DNA from: Paludibacterium paludis
GTDB lineage: Bacteria; Pseudomonadota; Gammaproteobacteria; Burkholderiales; Chromobacteriaceae
Length of the DNA: 64,000 nt
Assembly (NCBI RefSeq): GCF_018802605.1
Contig: NZ_CP069161.1
Coordinates: 1,674,001-1,738,000, forward strand
Direction of reading: 5' to 3'
A program made the translations under genes and the position numbers. How positions within the stretch are numbered: the first letter of the stretch is position 1; each line of letters begins with the position of its first letter. This document shows, one piece after another, positions 18,327 through 27,150 of the stretch. The notes beneath the pieces were generated by a model, which saw nothing but the letters and a program-made list of their open reading frames with translations, searched no databases and had not been told where the DNA came from.

Positions 18327-18329
18327 CGC

Positions 18330-19055
18330 TCACCTCATCTGGGTCGGCATGGTGCCGGCCCGCCCGAGCGAGACAAGACCCAGTGCGCCGGCCGCGAGCA
18401 ATTCACCGCAAAGCAGAGCCGTCCGGCTGTCCGGCGCCGTAAAGGGCAGAGCGATCCACTGCGCGCCCCAATCGAGGGGATTCACATACTGCAGCCAGTG
18501 CAGGCCGGGCTGCGCGGAGGCGTACATCAGCGCGACCGCAATGAAAAACAGGCCGTTCAGGGTCGATTGCAATGAACGGAATCCGAGGCGCACGGTGAAT
18601 AGCACCATGACCGCGCAGCAAAAGAGCGCACCGGTCGCGAGACTGGCGGTGATCAGGGCGGCCATGTCGAAGGGCGTCAGTCGCAAGGGGGACAGAATGT
18701 GCGCGATCGCCAGAAAAACACCGACGGCGACGGCGCTGTTGACCAGCGAGCCGAGCATCGATGCCGCCAGCAAACGCGCGAAAGCGTGCTTTGCCAGGCA
18801 GAACGAGCGCAGAAACCCCGTTTCTCGCCGCCACACCAGGGTCATGGCGAAGGCGAAACAGGCGTTCGACAGAAGAATGTAACTGAGGAAACGGGCGATA
18901 TAGGGCCATTCGGCTCCGCCGCCGGGCAGGCGTTGACTGAAGAGCGCGAAGAACCCCACCGGCACGGCGCAACTCCATAGATAACCGACTTTTTCGCGGG
19001 CGGTTTCCAGGTAGAGCAGCCAGCTGAGTGTGACGATGTCGCGCATTCGGGCCAT
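18330..19055 (-). CDS. ABC-2 type transporter permease
   Basis: A 241-residue membrane protein with about six predicted helices (for example ARFLSYILLSNACFAFAMTLVW, LVNSAVAVGVFLAIAHIL, LITASLATGALFCCAVMVLF, LLAAGALGLVSLG). It has no conserved enzymatic motif and sits directly upstream of the ATPase gene, so the two form one exporter. I use ATG 19055; ATG 19046 is also possible, because a GGAG element is 2 nt from the first and about 11 nt from the second. The intergenic region to the divergent chemoreceptor (19056-19249) is AT-rich. Confidence 0.8.
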   Translation of the reverse strand: MARMRDIVTLSWLLYLETAREKVGYLWSCAVPVGFFALFSQRLPGGGAEWPYIARFLSYILLSNACFAFAMTLVWRRETGFLRSFCLAKHAFARLLAASMLGSLVNSAVAVGVFLAIAHILSPLRLTPFDMAALITASLATGALFCCAVMVLFTVRLGFRSLQSTLNGLFFIAVALMYASAQPGLHWLQYVNPLDWGAQWIALPFTAPDSRTALLCGELLAAGALGLVSLGRAGTMPTQMR

Positions 19056-19249
19056 GGCTCCAAGTTTTATTCTGAAAGAATATTTCCTGTGTTTGGTAAT
19101 TGCAATGGATTTTTCCGGGGTGGTGCCCGCAGTCGTTCGCCGAGTGCAATATTTCAGTGAAACTGACTTTGCCATTCCCTTGGCTATAACGGTTAAAGGG
19201 AGGGGTTTCGTGCGTTTTGGCGAAGAATGGATCGAGGTACAGGGAAGTC

Positions 19250-20872
19250 ATGAATATATCACGGCGGATCGTAGTTACTTTGGCGGTGGCCATGTTGTCG
19301 TTGCTTATCGTTGGCGCTATCGGAATGTGGGAGCAGAAACAGGCCAACGATCGTTTCAATTACCTGAAAATGAACACGTTTCCAAGTATTTCGGCGCTGG
19401 ATGACGCGCAAGACGGCTTGACTCAGTCGCGTACCGGTACGTACCGGCATATCATCGACTCGGAGGACAGCCAGAAAGCGGTCGATCAGCAGGTGATCAA
19501 TGCGGCCGACAAGAAAATCGATGAAGCCCTGGCCCGTTATGAAAAGGACCTGGTATCCAATGAAGCGGACAAGGCGCTGCTGGACAAGGATCGGCGCATC
19601 CTGGCCGATTACCGCGTAGCCCGCGATGCCATTTTGCGGTTGTCGCTAGAACATAAACGGCAAGAGGCCGAGCAGGCCATTCGCACAGGACCGATGCGCA
19701 TCAAAAGTAGCGAACTGAACAAGGCCTTGCTGGAACATGTCAAATTCAACCATGATCTGGCCGATAGTTTGTCCCATGACAACGAAGCCGCGTATGACCG
19801 GGCGTTGACGGTCTCGCTTGCCATCGTTGCGGCGAGCCTGGCGGCGTGCGCGATGCTTGGCTGGATGCTGTTCAGCCATATCCGTTCGAGTCTGGACGCC
19901 ATCCGCGCTGTCGTTACCGGAGTCGGCCAGTCACTGGATTTCCGGCTTCGCGTCAACACGGGGCGCAAGGATGAAATCGGCGAAACAGCGGAAGCCTTCA
20001 ATGGTTTGCTTGAGCAGTTGCAGCTCAGTTTCCGGGAGATCCGCCAGAGTATTCAGTCCGTCGATATCGCCATCGAGAGCATGGCGGCCAACACCACCCA
20101 GATCGCGCGCAGTTCCGAAACGCAAAGCGAAGCCGCGGCCGCCATGGCCGCCGCGGTGGAAGAAATGACGGTAAGTATCAATCATGTGTCCGACCGAGCC
20201 CTGGAAGCCGCGGGCCAGACCCGTTCAGCCGGTAATGCCGCCGCTCTGGGAGGGCAGGTCATTCAATCGACCGTGACGGGTATCAATCAGGTTTCCGCGT
20301 CGATTCGCGAGGCCGCTGGTCACATTGATCAATTGCAGGGCGACAGCCAGACCATCGCAACCGTGATGGGCATCATCAGAGACATCGCCGATCAGACCAA
20401 CCTGCTGGCGCTCAATGCCGCCATCGAAGCGGCACGCGCCGGGGAAATGGGCCGGGGATTCGCCGTGGTCGCCGATGAAGTGCGCAAGCTGGCCGAGCGA
20501 ACGGCGCAATCGACAACAGAAATTTCCGGGGTGGTCGGCAAAATGCAGACCAGCACGCGCGAGGCGGTGAGCAGCATGGAGTCTGTGGTCGGCAAGGCCA
20601 ACCAGGAGGCGGACGGAGCGAGAAAAGCGAACGAAGCGATCGATCGCATCCAGTCCAGTTCCCGGCAGGCGATGGAACTGGTCAACGATATTTCGGGAAG
20701 CATCTCCGAACAGACGAGCGCCAGCAATACCATCGCGCAGCGGGTGGAGCAGATCGCACAGATGGCGGAAGAAAACTCGAGCGCGGTCGGCAGTTCAGCC
20801 GATGCCGCAAAAGCGTTGCACCACCAGGCGCGCTCCATTTTGCAGACGGTGGCGCGTTATCAGGTGGACTGA
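19250..20872 (+). CDS. Methyl-accepting chemotaxis protein
   Basis: A 540-residue chemoreceptor. TM1 (about residues 7-26, [20 protein letters not shown]) and TM2 (about 188-209) enclose a four-helix-bundle periplasmic domain of about 155 residues resembling the 4HB_MCP type. A HAMP domain follows TM2 ([14 protein letters not shown]...[14 protein letters not shown]), and then the long cytoplasmic signalling coiled coil with the conserved hairpin tip [32 protein letters not shown] 19250 is preceded by AGGGAAG. The last 13 nt overlap the convergent GNAT gene. Ligand unknown. Confidence 0.93.
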   Translation: MNISRRIVVTLAVAMLSLLIVGAIGMWEQKQANDRFNYLKMNTFPSISALDDAQDGLTQSRTGTYRHIIDSEDSQKAVDQQVINAADKKIDEALARYEKDLVSNEADKALLDKDRRILADYRVARDAILRLSLEHKRQEAEQAIRTGPMRIKSSELNKALLEHVKFNHDLADSLSHDNEAAYDRALTVSLAIVAASLAACAMLGWMLFSHIRSSLDAIRAVVTGVGQSLDFRLRVNTGRKDEIGETAEAFNGLLEQLQLSFREIRQSIQSVDIAIESMAANTTQIARSSETQSEAAAAMAAAVEEMTVSINHVSDRALEAAGQTRSAGNAAALGGQVIQSTVTGINQVSASIREAAGHIDQLQGDSQTIATVMGIIRDIADQTNLLALNAAIEAARAGEMGRGFAVVADEVRKLAERTAQSTTEISGVVGKMQTSTREAVSSMESVVGKANQEADGARKANEAIDRIQSSSRQAMELVNDISGSISEQTSASNTIAQRVEQIAQMAEENSSAVGSSADAAKALHHQARSILQTVARYQVD

Positions 20873-21330
20873 GTGTGCCGATCGGGCTGATGTAGCGTTT
20901 TTTGCAGAAATACCCTGGCATTGCCATCCGGCCGGCAATCCACCCTGCCGAACTCCACGTAGCCATGCTTGCGATAGAAATCGGGTGCCTGGATTTCCAT
21001 GGTGAACAGCATGGCCGTCCGACAGCCCCGGCGGCGGGCCTCGTCTTCGGCAAGCCCGAGGATTCGCGAGCCCAGTCCCTGCTGCCGGAGCGACTCGGGC
21101 AGGTAAAAGACATTGATGAAAAACACGCCGAGCGATGTACGCCCTGTCAATCCGCCGGCGGGTCGGCCGGTTTGCGGATCGGTCACCGTTACGTCCAGCG
21201 GCTGGTCATCGTCGATTCCGGCATGCGCGATGTTGTAGCGGCCAAGGCCTTCGTTGATGACGCGGCGAGCTTCTTCATCGGCATAGGGCAGGACGTGGAG
21301 ATCGGGTTGCCGAGGCAGGGGGGTGGTCAT
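20860..21330 (-). CDS. GNAT-family N-acetyltransferase
   Basis: A 156-residue GNAT protein. The acetyl-CoA motif is [30 protein letters not shown] (R/QxxGxG pattern near residues 82-88), and the late motif [23 protein letters not shown] is characteristic. It resembles the short Rv/PhnO-like acetyltransferases that act on small molecules; no substrate can be stated. It is a stand-alone minus-strand gene whose 3' end overlaps the chemoreceptor gene by 13 nt. Confidence 0.85.
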   Translation of the reverse strand: MTTPLPRQPDLHVLPYADEEARRVINEGLGRYNIAHAGIDDDQPLDVTVTDPQTGRPAGGLTGRTSLGVFFINVFYLPESLRQQGLGSRILGLAEDEARRRGCRTAMLFTMEIQAPDFYRKHGYVEFGRVDCRPDGNARVFLQKTLHQPDRHTQST

Positions 21331-21440
21331 GGTTCGGGTTCCTTGATGTGATTCACGATTATCGGTGGAACCCGGACTTCGCGCGAGTCAATTTATTTTA
21401 ATTGCATATTTTCGGGGTGCCCGGTCTGTTCGGCCGCAGA

Positions 21441-21463
21441 GGCGGCGCTGTCACGGCGCCGCC
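21441..21463. terminator. GC-rich hairpin between two minus-strand genes
   Basis: GGCGGCGC (21441-21448) pairs perfectly with GCGCCGCC (21456-21463). It lies 17 nt beyond the stop of the EthD-like gene and could end that transcript. No strong T-run follows on either strand, so it is a weak terminator call. Confidence 0.4.
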
Positions 21464-21479
21464 TTCTGTTTCCTGTCGC

Positions 21480-22496
21480 TTAACCGTTCGGATCCGTTGC
21501 CACCTCCGGCCCGATACGGTTGACCAGCACCATGCCGATCGCCGTCCACCATTCACTGGCCTTCGTATCCGTCATGCGGGCCTCGTCTTCGCCGATCGCC
21601 TGCCAGGCTGAGCTGCGCAGAAAATCCTCCAGGTCGCCGACACTGGCGAAGCTCATCAGCGTGACGCCATCGATCTTGCTCGCCTCTGGGTGATAGAGCG
21701 GCTGCCCGGGCTCGGTCGGCCCGATGGCGTGAAGCTGCGCGTAGCGTTTCACCCAGGGCCGGGCATGCGCGGCGGCGTGTCGGGCATGTTCGTGCCGCCA
21801 CCAGCGCTGAAAGGTGTCGCGGTCGATGGCCGGCGAGCGGTGATGCGTCTTGACCAGCGTGACCGCCTCGTTGCCGTCGGCGCTGGGCACAACCACGTAC
21901 TGGCGGGCCAGTACCGGTGCGATGTCCCGAAAGATCACCCGGTCCTCGGGCAGGATTTTTTCGCGTACGCGGGCATTGCCCAATACCGTGGCGATGTCTT
22001 CCGCGCCGGCGAAATTCAGATAGGCGACGCCGTCCCAGCGCGGGCGGCGATAGGGCTCGATATGACCGATAACGGTCGGCCACAGCTTGCCTTGGGCATC
22101 GACCGGCGCGCGATACGGCGGCGCATCGGTGTGGGTCGGACCCGGCGCGAAACGGTGCAGCTGGTCGTAGCGCAGCAGGCGCTCCAGGCTGCGGTCATCC
22201 GCTTCTTCGGCATGGATGAAGCGCACGCCGTGGACTTTACGCCAGTACTCGCCCCAATGTTCGAAGTTGAGGTTGGCATCGGTCTCGAAGGCGTTGGCGG
22301 CGGTATGAGCGGCCGGGTCGCCAAGGGGATTGCCCTCATGATCGAGCATATGGTCATCCGCGCGTCGCCGTATGTCGAGCGGTGTCGAATCGGCCCGTGA
22401 GAGAAACGAGCACAGCACGGTCAACGGCCGGTTGCTGCCCGGCGCGGATGGCAGGTGGGGGGGGCGGAACAGGGGCTCCCTGGCAAGGTCGGTCAT
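21480..22496 (-). CDS. EthD-like (dimeric alpha+beta barrel) domain protein
   Basis: A 338-residue protein. The C-terminal half has EthD-like features: HHRSPAIDRDTFQRWWRHEHARHAAAHARP and YHPEASKIDGVTLMSFASVGDLEDFLRS, a pattern of the dimeric alpha/beta-barrel family. The N-terminal half repeats a related layout (FEHWGEYWRKVHGVRFIHAEE ... WDGVAYLNFAGAEDIATVL), suggesting an internal duplication of the fold. Such proteins accompany oxidative degradation or polyketide-like modification, but the reaction is unknown. ATG 22496 overlaps the stop of the upstream MFS gene by 4 nt, so the two are translationally coupled and probably share LysR control from 23801. Confidence 0.65.
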   Translation of the reverse strand: MTDLAREPLFRPPHLPSAPGSNRPLTVLCSFLSRADSTPLDIRRRADDHMLDHEGNPLGDPAAHTAANAFETDANLNFEHWGEYWRKVHGVRFIHAEEADDRSLERLLRYDQLHRFAPGPTHTDAPPYRAPVDAQGKLWPTVIGHIEPYRRPRWDGVAYLNFAGAEDIATVLGNARVREKILPEDRVIFRDIAPVLARQYVVVPSADGNEAVTLVKTHHRSPAIDRDTFQRWWRHEHARHAAAHARPWVKRYAQLHAIGPTEPGQPLYHPEASKIDGVTLMSFASVGDLEDFLRSSAWQAIGEDEARMTDTKASEWWTAIGMVLVNRIGPEVATDPNG

Positions 22497-23680
22497 GGTC
22501 GGGGGCTTTCGGTGGTTGAGTGAAGAAACGAGACGGCCAGGGCGCACAGCCCGGCCATCGCGGCGAATCCGTAAAGTCCGGCGAGGCCGGCGTGCGTCCA
22601 GATCAGTCCGCCCATGGCGGCGCCCGCCGCCATTCCGGCCATGGCGCCGGTCATCAGAAGACCGTTGAGCCGGCTGCGGGCCTGCGGGTCAAGACTATTG
22701 ACGATGAACTGGTGGGACACCAGCGCAGCCATCACGCCCAGATCGAAAACAACGGCGCCCGCCGCGAGGCTCCACAGGCTGGCGGGCAGCCCGGCCATGC
22801 CAAGAAAGGCGGCGCAGGTCAGCAGGCATCCGGCCCTGACCGCGGACAGCGGGCCGCGCCGGTCGGCGATACGGCCGAAAAGCGGCGCGGCGAACGCGCC
22901 GGCGGCGCCAGCGACGCCGAAAGCCCCGGCCACGCCGGCGCCCTGATCAAAAGGCGGCGCGGCCAGAACCAGCGCCAGGGTGGACCAGAAAGCGCCCAGG
23001 GTCGCCGCCAGAAGGGCCTGGGTGAGCACGGCGAGCCGCAACGCGCGGTACTCGCGCCAGTATGTCCAGAGGCTGGCCAGCAGCTTGCCATAGCGGCTTT
23101 GACTGGCCGGCGGCAAGGCGGGCACGGTTTGCCGGGCGATGACCATGACCAGCAGCATCAGGATCGCCGCCAGCGCCTGCATGATTCGCCAGCCCAGCGT
23201 GCTGGCGACCAGCCCGCCCAGGGTCCGCGACAGCAGAATACCGCTGAGCAATCCGGTGGTGATCACGCCCACGGCGCGACCGCGCTGCGTATCGGAGGAC
23301 ATCTGCGCGGCGATCGGCACGAAATCCTGGCCGAGGCTGCCAAGCAGGCCGATGACGGCGCTGACGGCGGCGAGCATGCCAAGTCCCGGCGCCACGCTGG
23401 CCGCGAGCAGCATGACGGCCAGCATCGCCGCCTTGACCAGAATCAGCGTGCGCCGTGGAACCGTATCGCCCAGCGGCGCGAGGAGCAGCATGCCCAGCGC
23501 GTAACAGGCCTGGGTCAGCGCCGGCACCCAGGCCACCTGATCCGGGCCTGCGCCAAACTCCGCCTGCACCAGGGAAAGGCCGGGCTGAAGGTAGTAAACG
23601 TTGGCGACGCCAAGTCCCGAGCATAGCGCCAGCAATACCAGGCTGCCGTTCCTGAGCGGCTGAAGAGAGGAGCAATTCAT
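22493..23680 (-). CDS. MFS transporter (DHA1-like)
   Basis: A 395-residue, 12-helix major facilitator. The first-half loop motif PLGDTVPRRTLILVKA (motif A) and second-half FGRIADRRGPLSAVRAG mark an efflux-type MFS protein. ATG 23680 is chosen because an in-frame extension to 23782 has a polar, non-membrane sequence and would enter the operator region. It heads a two-gene unit with the EthD-like gene and is divergent from a LysR gene, with a large inverted repeat between the two. Confidence 0.9.
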   Translation of the reverse strand: MNCSSLQPLRNGSLVLLALCSGLGVANVYYLQPGLSLVQAEFGAGPDQVAWVPALTQACYALGMLLLAPLGDTVPRRTLILVKAAMLAVMLLAASVAPGLGMLAAVSAVIGLLGSLGQDFVPIAAQMSSDTQRGRAVGVITTGLLSGILLSRTLGGLVASTLGWRIMQALAAILMLLVMVIARQTVPALPPASQSRYGKLLASLWTYWREYRALRLAVLTQALLAATLGAFWSTLALVLAAPPFDQGAGVAGAFGVAGAAGAFAAPLFGRIADRRGPLSAVRAGCLLTCAAFLGMAGLPASLWSLAAGAVVFDLGVMAALVSHQFIVNSLDPQARSRLNGLLMTGAMAGMAAGAAMGGLIWTHAGLAGLYGFAAMAGLCALAVSFLHSTTESPRP

Positions 23681-23726
23681 GATCTTTATCGACGAGTCTG
23701 CACGGTGAATGCCAAGCGTGTAGGAT

Positions 23727-23791
23727 ATTGGCGATTGAAGTGGCGATATAGAGGAGCCGCTTCGTATTTGAGTTGACTTCAATTCGCCAAT
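23727..23791. promoter_or_regulatory. Large inverted repeat in LysR/MFS divergent region
   Basis: ATTGGCGATTGAAGT (23727-23741) is repeated in inverted orientation as ACTTCAATTCGCCAAT (23776-23791); the arms match at 15 of 16 positions, allowing a one-base insertion. They are 34 nt apart, so their centres are about five helical turns apart. This is a good candidate for a two-site LysR operator controlling both the regulator (23801) and the MFS-EthD unit. Confidence 0.7.
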
Positions 23792-23800
23792 GGAGGCGCC

Positions 23801-24727
23801 ATGACTTCACCGGATCCGTTTCGAGGCATCGCCGTATTTTTGCGGGTGGTGGAGGCGGGCAGCTTCACTCGTGCCGCCGAGCGGCTGGACATGAGCAAAT
23901 CGGGTGTCGCCAAAAGCATTGGACGCCTGGAGGACGGACTGGGGGTGCGCCTGTTTCAACGCACCACGCGCCGTCTGAGTCTGACCGACGAGGGTCTCCG
24001 TTTCCGGGAAGGGTGCCTGCGCGCGCTAAGCGAACTGGAGGATGCGCAAGCACAGTTGACGAACCGGCGGCGGGAGCTGGCCGGCAGGCTGCGGATCGAC
24101 TTGCCGGTGGTGTTCGGGCGGCGTTGGGTGATGCCGGCGTTGCTGGAGATCGCCGCCCGGCATCCTTCGCTGGAGCTGGATATCAGCCTGTCCGATCGCC
24201 GCAGCGATCTGGTGGAGGACGGCATCGATCTGGTCATCCGCATCGGTCCCTTGGTCGATAGCGCCACCCAGGTCGCCAGGCCGCTGGGCGTGCAGCGGGC
24301 CGTGCTGGTCGCGGATCCCGGTTACCTCGCCCGCCATGGCTGGCCGGGCGCGCCGGAAGACCTGCACGGGCACGCCTGCATCACCTTCGGCGGCGGCGGA
24401 CAGGCGCGTCCCTGGCATCTGCTCGATGAATATGGGCATGGGCAGGCCCTGAACGTGCGCGGCCGCCTGGGGCTGAATCATAGCGAAGCGATCCTCGACG
24501 CCGTGCTGGCCGGGCAGGGTATCGCGCTCTTGTCGGACTGGCTGGTGGCCGAACACCTGCGGACGGGCCGGCTCGAACGGGTGCTGCCCGCGGTACGGAC
24601 CCAGGGATTTCCCATTCACGCGGTCTGGCTGAAAAACCGCCACTTGTCGGCCAGGGTCAGGCATGTCGTCGATCTTCTGGCCGAACGGTTCGTGCCGCAT
24701 GCGCCGTGGGAACCGCCAGCGCCATGA
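23801..24727 (+). CDS. LysR-family transcriptional regulator
   Basis: A 308-residue LysR protein of the CrgA/DsdC-like branch. The winged helix is DPFRGIAVFLRVVEAGSFTRAAERLDMSKSGVAKSIGRLE, with the family's long linker helix and an effector-binding domain beginning near residue 92 (GRLRIDLPVVFGRRWVMPALL). It is divergent from the MFS/EthD unit and sits 10 nt beyond one arm of the inverted repeat, consistent with autorepression. Its stop is 12 nt from the convergent LysR gene at 24740. Confidence 0.93.
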   Translation: MTSPDPFRGIAVFLRVVEAGSFTRAAERLDMSKSGVAKSIGRLEDGLGVRLFQRTTRRLSLTDEGLRFREGCLRALSELEDAQAQLTNRRRELAGRLRIDLPVVFGRRWVMPALLEIAARHPSLELDISLSDRRSDLVEDGIDLVIRIGPLVDSATQVARPLGVQRAVLVADPGYLARHGWPGAPEDLHGHACITFGGGGQARPWHLLDEYGHGQALNVRGRLGLNHSEAILDAVLAGQGIALLSDWLVAEHLRTGRLERVLPAVRTQGFPIHAVWLKNRHLSARVRHVVDLLAERFVPHAPWEPPAP

Positions 24728-24739
24728 CCCCGTCAAGCG

Positions 24740-25663
24740 TCAGGCGGGCGGTGGCGGCTCCGCTGTCCCGGGCCAGACGTTCGGCGCATGGCGGCGAAGG
24801 GCGGCCAGGAACGCCTCGACCTTGCGCGGCCGGAAACCCTGTTCCGGCAGAACGGCATGCAATATCGTCAACTGACTCGTCCGGCGCACGGTGTAGGCCT
24901 CCAGCAGCGGCGTCAGCCGCCCTTCCTTCAGGGCCGCGGCCACCGCCCAGGCCGGTTGCCGCACAATACCCAGTCCTCCTTCCGCCCAGGCCAGTAGCGC
25001 ATTCGCATCATTGCTGACCAGGTGTCCGGTCACCGTGTAATCGAGCGTTTCTTCCCCCGCCTGATAGCGCCATTCCGCGCGGGTTTGATAGGTGAGGCAC
25101 GCATGGCGTTCCAGTTCGTCCGGATGCGCTGGGGTGCCGTGCATGGCCAGATAGGCCGGACTCGCGCAGGTCAGATGGGGGTAGCGCGCCAACGGCAGCG
25201 CGACATAGTCCGCTCCGGTGACCGGCCCGGTGCGCAGCGCGAGATCCATGCCCTGTGCGCGCAGATCGACCAGCCGGTCGCTGATGTGCAAATCGACGCC
25301 GATCAACGGGTATTGCCGGCAGAAATCGGGCAACCAGGGGTAGAGGAAGCTGCGCGCCACGCCGGCGCTGGCGGTGACGCGCAGCCGTCCGTGCGGTTCG
25401 CGCGCATGCTTCTTTGCCGTTTCTTCCGCCTCCGCGGTCTGGCGCAGAATCTGACGCGCATGCCGGTACCACGCCTCACCGGCTTCCGTGACTCCCAGGG
25501 TCCGCGTGCTTCGGCGCAACAGACTGACACCGAGGTGCCGTTCGAGACGCGCGACGGTTCCCGTGACGCTGGCGGGCGCCAGGGCCAGCACCCTTGCCGC
25601 GTTGGCCATGCTTCCCGAGTCGACGACCTGGCAAAAAACTTTCATTGCATGAAGCAGATCCAT
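24740..25663 (-). CDS. LysR-family transcriptional regulator
   Basis: A 307-residue LysR regulator. The DNA-binding segment is MDLLHAMKVFCQVVDSGSMANAARVLALAPASVTGTVARLE, followed by an effector domain (GRLRVTASAGVARSFLYPWLPDF...). I start at ATG 25663, which gives the normal family N-terminus; the longer frame to 25702 lies in the AT-rich operator region. It is divergent from the oxidoreductase gene at 25764 and probably controls it. Its C-terminus is Pro-rich and ends 12 nt from the other LysR gene's stop. Confidence 0.92.
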   Translation of the reverse strand: MDLLHAMKVFCQVVDSGSMANAARVLALAPASVTGTVARLERHLGVSLLRRSTRTLGVTEAGEAWYRHARQILRQTAEAEETAKKHAREPHGRLRVTASAGVARSFLYPWLPDFCRQYPLIGVDLHISDRLVDLRAQGMDLALRTGPVTGADYVALPLARYPHLTCASPAYLAMHGTPAHPDELERHACLTYQTRAEWRYQAGEETLDYTVTGHLVSNDANALLAWAEGGLGIVRQPAWAVAAALKEGRLTPLLEAYTVRRTSQLTILHAVLPEQGFRPRKVEAFLAALRRHAPNVWPGTAEPPPPA

Positions 25664-25664
25664 T

Positions 25665-25714
25665 TTATTCGTAAAAATTGAATAACAAATGCATATTGCC
25701 AATCTTTATTCGTA
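25665..25714. promoter_or_regulatory. Repeated TTATTCGTA boxes upstream of oxidoreductase
   Basis: TTATTCGTA occurs at 25665-25673 and again at 25706-25714, 41 nt apart (about four helical turns). The first copy also forms a TTATTC-9-GAATAA dyad ending at 25685. The boxes fill the divergent intergenic region between the LysR gene (start 25663) and the oxidoreductase gene (start 25764), so they are a plausible LysR binding region. Confidence 0.6.
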
Positions 25715-25763
25715 TCGTACAGCTCATTAAGCTTGAGGCCTCTCATCGCCAAGGAGTGCTGAT

Positions 25764-26765
25764 ATGTCTACGTGTTTGGTTATTCCGTCCCGCCGTCAAC
25801 TATTCCACCTGGTGCGACGGCCTGTCGGCGCCCCCGCGCGGGATGCCTTTGAACGGGTTGATGAGCCGATGCCCGAACTCTTGCCGGGCAGTGTGCTGGT
25901 CGCGAACCGCTATTTGTCGGTCGATCCCTATATGCGCGAATGCATGGATGAGGAATGGGAGTTGCATCGACCGCTGGAGGGGCGAAGCCTGGGACAGGTT
26001 GTGGCATCGCAGTCCGAGAGCCTGCCGGTGGGCAGCTGGGTGTTTCACCGGCAGGGCTGGGCAACGCACGCGCGGGTTCCCGAGGAGGACGCGCGCCATA
26101 TCGAGGTGCCGTCATCCGTGCCTCCCAGGGTGTGGCTGGGACTGCTGGGCGGCACAGGCCTGACCGCGTACGTGGCGCTGACCCGCATAGCGGCATTGCA
26201 GCCGGGGCAATCGGTGCTGGTCAATGCGGCGGCGGGGGGCGTGGGCATGGCCGCCGCGATCATGGCCAGGCGGCTTGGCGCCGGAAAGATCGTCGGCTGC
26301 ACCGGTTCGGCGGACAAGACCGCACGGTTGATGCGCGACGGAATCTACGACCGGGTTGTCGATTACCGGTCGCCCGGCGCCTGGCGCGAGCTGGCCGATG
26401 CGTTGCCCGGCGGAGCCGATGTCGCCCTGGAAAATGTCGGAGGAGCGCACCTCGCGCGGACCATCGAGCTGATGGCGCCGCATGGCCGCATCGCCTGGGT
26501 GGGGGCGGTCAGCCAGTATAATGGCGACGTCGTGCCCGTTGAGAATCTGTACCGGCTGATCGAGAAACGGCTGACCTTGCGCGGGTTTCTGGTCAGCGAT
26601 CACCGCACTGTTCAATCCGAGCTGGAAAGCTGGCTGCTTCCGGCCCTGATGCGCCGCGAACTGCCGCTGGCCGATACGGTTGTTCACGGCTTCGAGCATT
26701 GCGCCGAGGCGTTTCTGGCCATGCTGGAAGGCCGCAATCTGGGAAAAATGATCGTCGAACTCTGA
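25764..26765 (+). CDS. NADP-dependent MDR oxidoreductase (CurA/leukotriene-reductase-like)
   Basis: A 333-residue zinc-independent medium-chain dehydrogenase/reductase. The N-terminal catalytic fold has the family phrase LSVDPYMRECMD, and the nucleotide-binding part has GLTAYVALTRIA, VNAAAGGVGMAAAIMA (NADPH-binding AAxGxxG) and DVALENVGG. This group, including E. coli CurA and prostaglandin reductases, reduces C=C bonds of enones. An AAGGAG site lies 7 nt before ATG 25764. It is monocistronic, ending at a probable terminator at 26770, and is probably controlled by the divergent LysR. Confidence 0.88.
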   Translation: MSTCLVIPSRRQLFHLVRRPVGAPARDAFERVDEPMPELLPGSVLVANRYLSVDPYMRECMDEEWELHRPLEGRSLGQVVASQSESLPVGSWVFHRQGWATHARVPEEDARHIEVPSSVPPRVWLGLLGGTGLTAYVALTRIAALQPGQSVLVNAAAGGVGMAAAIMARRLGAGKIVGCTGSADKTARLMRDGIYDRVVDYRSPGAWRELADALPGGADVALENVGGAHLARTIELMAPHGRIAWVGAVSQYNGDVVPVENLYRLIEKRLTLRGFLVSDHRTVQSELESWLLPALMRRELPLADTVVHGFEHCAEAFLAMLEGRNLGKMIVEL

Positions 26766-26769
26766 GCTC

Positions 26770-26795
26770 AAGCCGCGTTTGTCCGCGCGGTTTTT
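26770..26795 (+). terminator. Rho-independent terminator after oxidoreductase gene
   Basis: CCGCG (26773-26777) pairs with CGCGG (26786-26790), extended by A/T pairs at the base, and the stem is followed at once by TTTTT (26791-26795). It starts a few bases past the oxidoreductase stop and separates that gene from the biosynthetic cluster. Confidence 0.6.
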
Positions 26796-27150
26796 CCGTG
26801 CGGGCAAACGCATTCCCCCTGCCGTTTTTACGGTATTCCCTGGTGCGCGGCGTCGCCTCCCTGCCGAAGCCTCTGCAACTTTTCTCTATTCCGTATGTCC
26901 TTGAATGGTTTGCATGTTCATGTGATTTGAATGGCCGTGCCGTATTGCGGTCCGGCCGCCCTGAACATCATTTCTCCTCCTGATGTCCCCCGCCAGACGA
27001 TTTTCTTTGCATTGGACTGGAACTTCGTACAGGTCACACAGTCGAAATGTTATATGAATATACATTGTTCATATAAATGAAATAAATATATGCAAATCTA
27101 CGCAAAATGATGTGCGAATCGTAATAGTTCGTAATTATTGGAGGTGGTTA
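26796..27150 (+). promoter_or_regulatory. AT-rich leader of the aminoglycoside cluster
   Basis: No gene is visible in these 355 nt. Composition drops to AT-rich at 27040-27140, in sharp contrast to the very GC-rich cluster that follows. It contains the dyad at 27050-27076, a tandem CGTAATAGTT/CGTAATTATT near 27119-27138, and a strong ribosome-binding site GGAGGTGG just before ATG 27151. This is the only substantial non-coding gap upstream of the operon and is probably its promoter region. Confidence 0.6.
27050..27076. promoter_or_regulatory. Perfect 9-bp dyad upstream of the cluster
   Basis: TTATATGAA (27050-27058) and TTCATATAA (27068-27076) are perfect inverted copies separated by 9 nt. 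The size and spacing suit a dimeric regulator, and the site lies about 75 nt before the first biosynthetic gene. No regulator gene is encoded inside the cluster, so the cognate protein is unknown. Confidence 0.6.
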
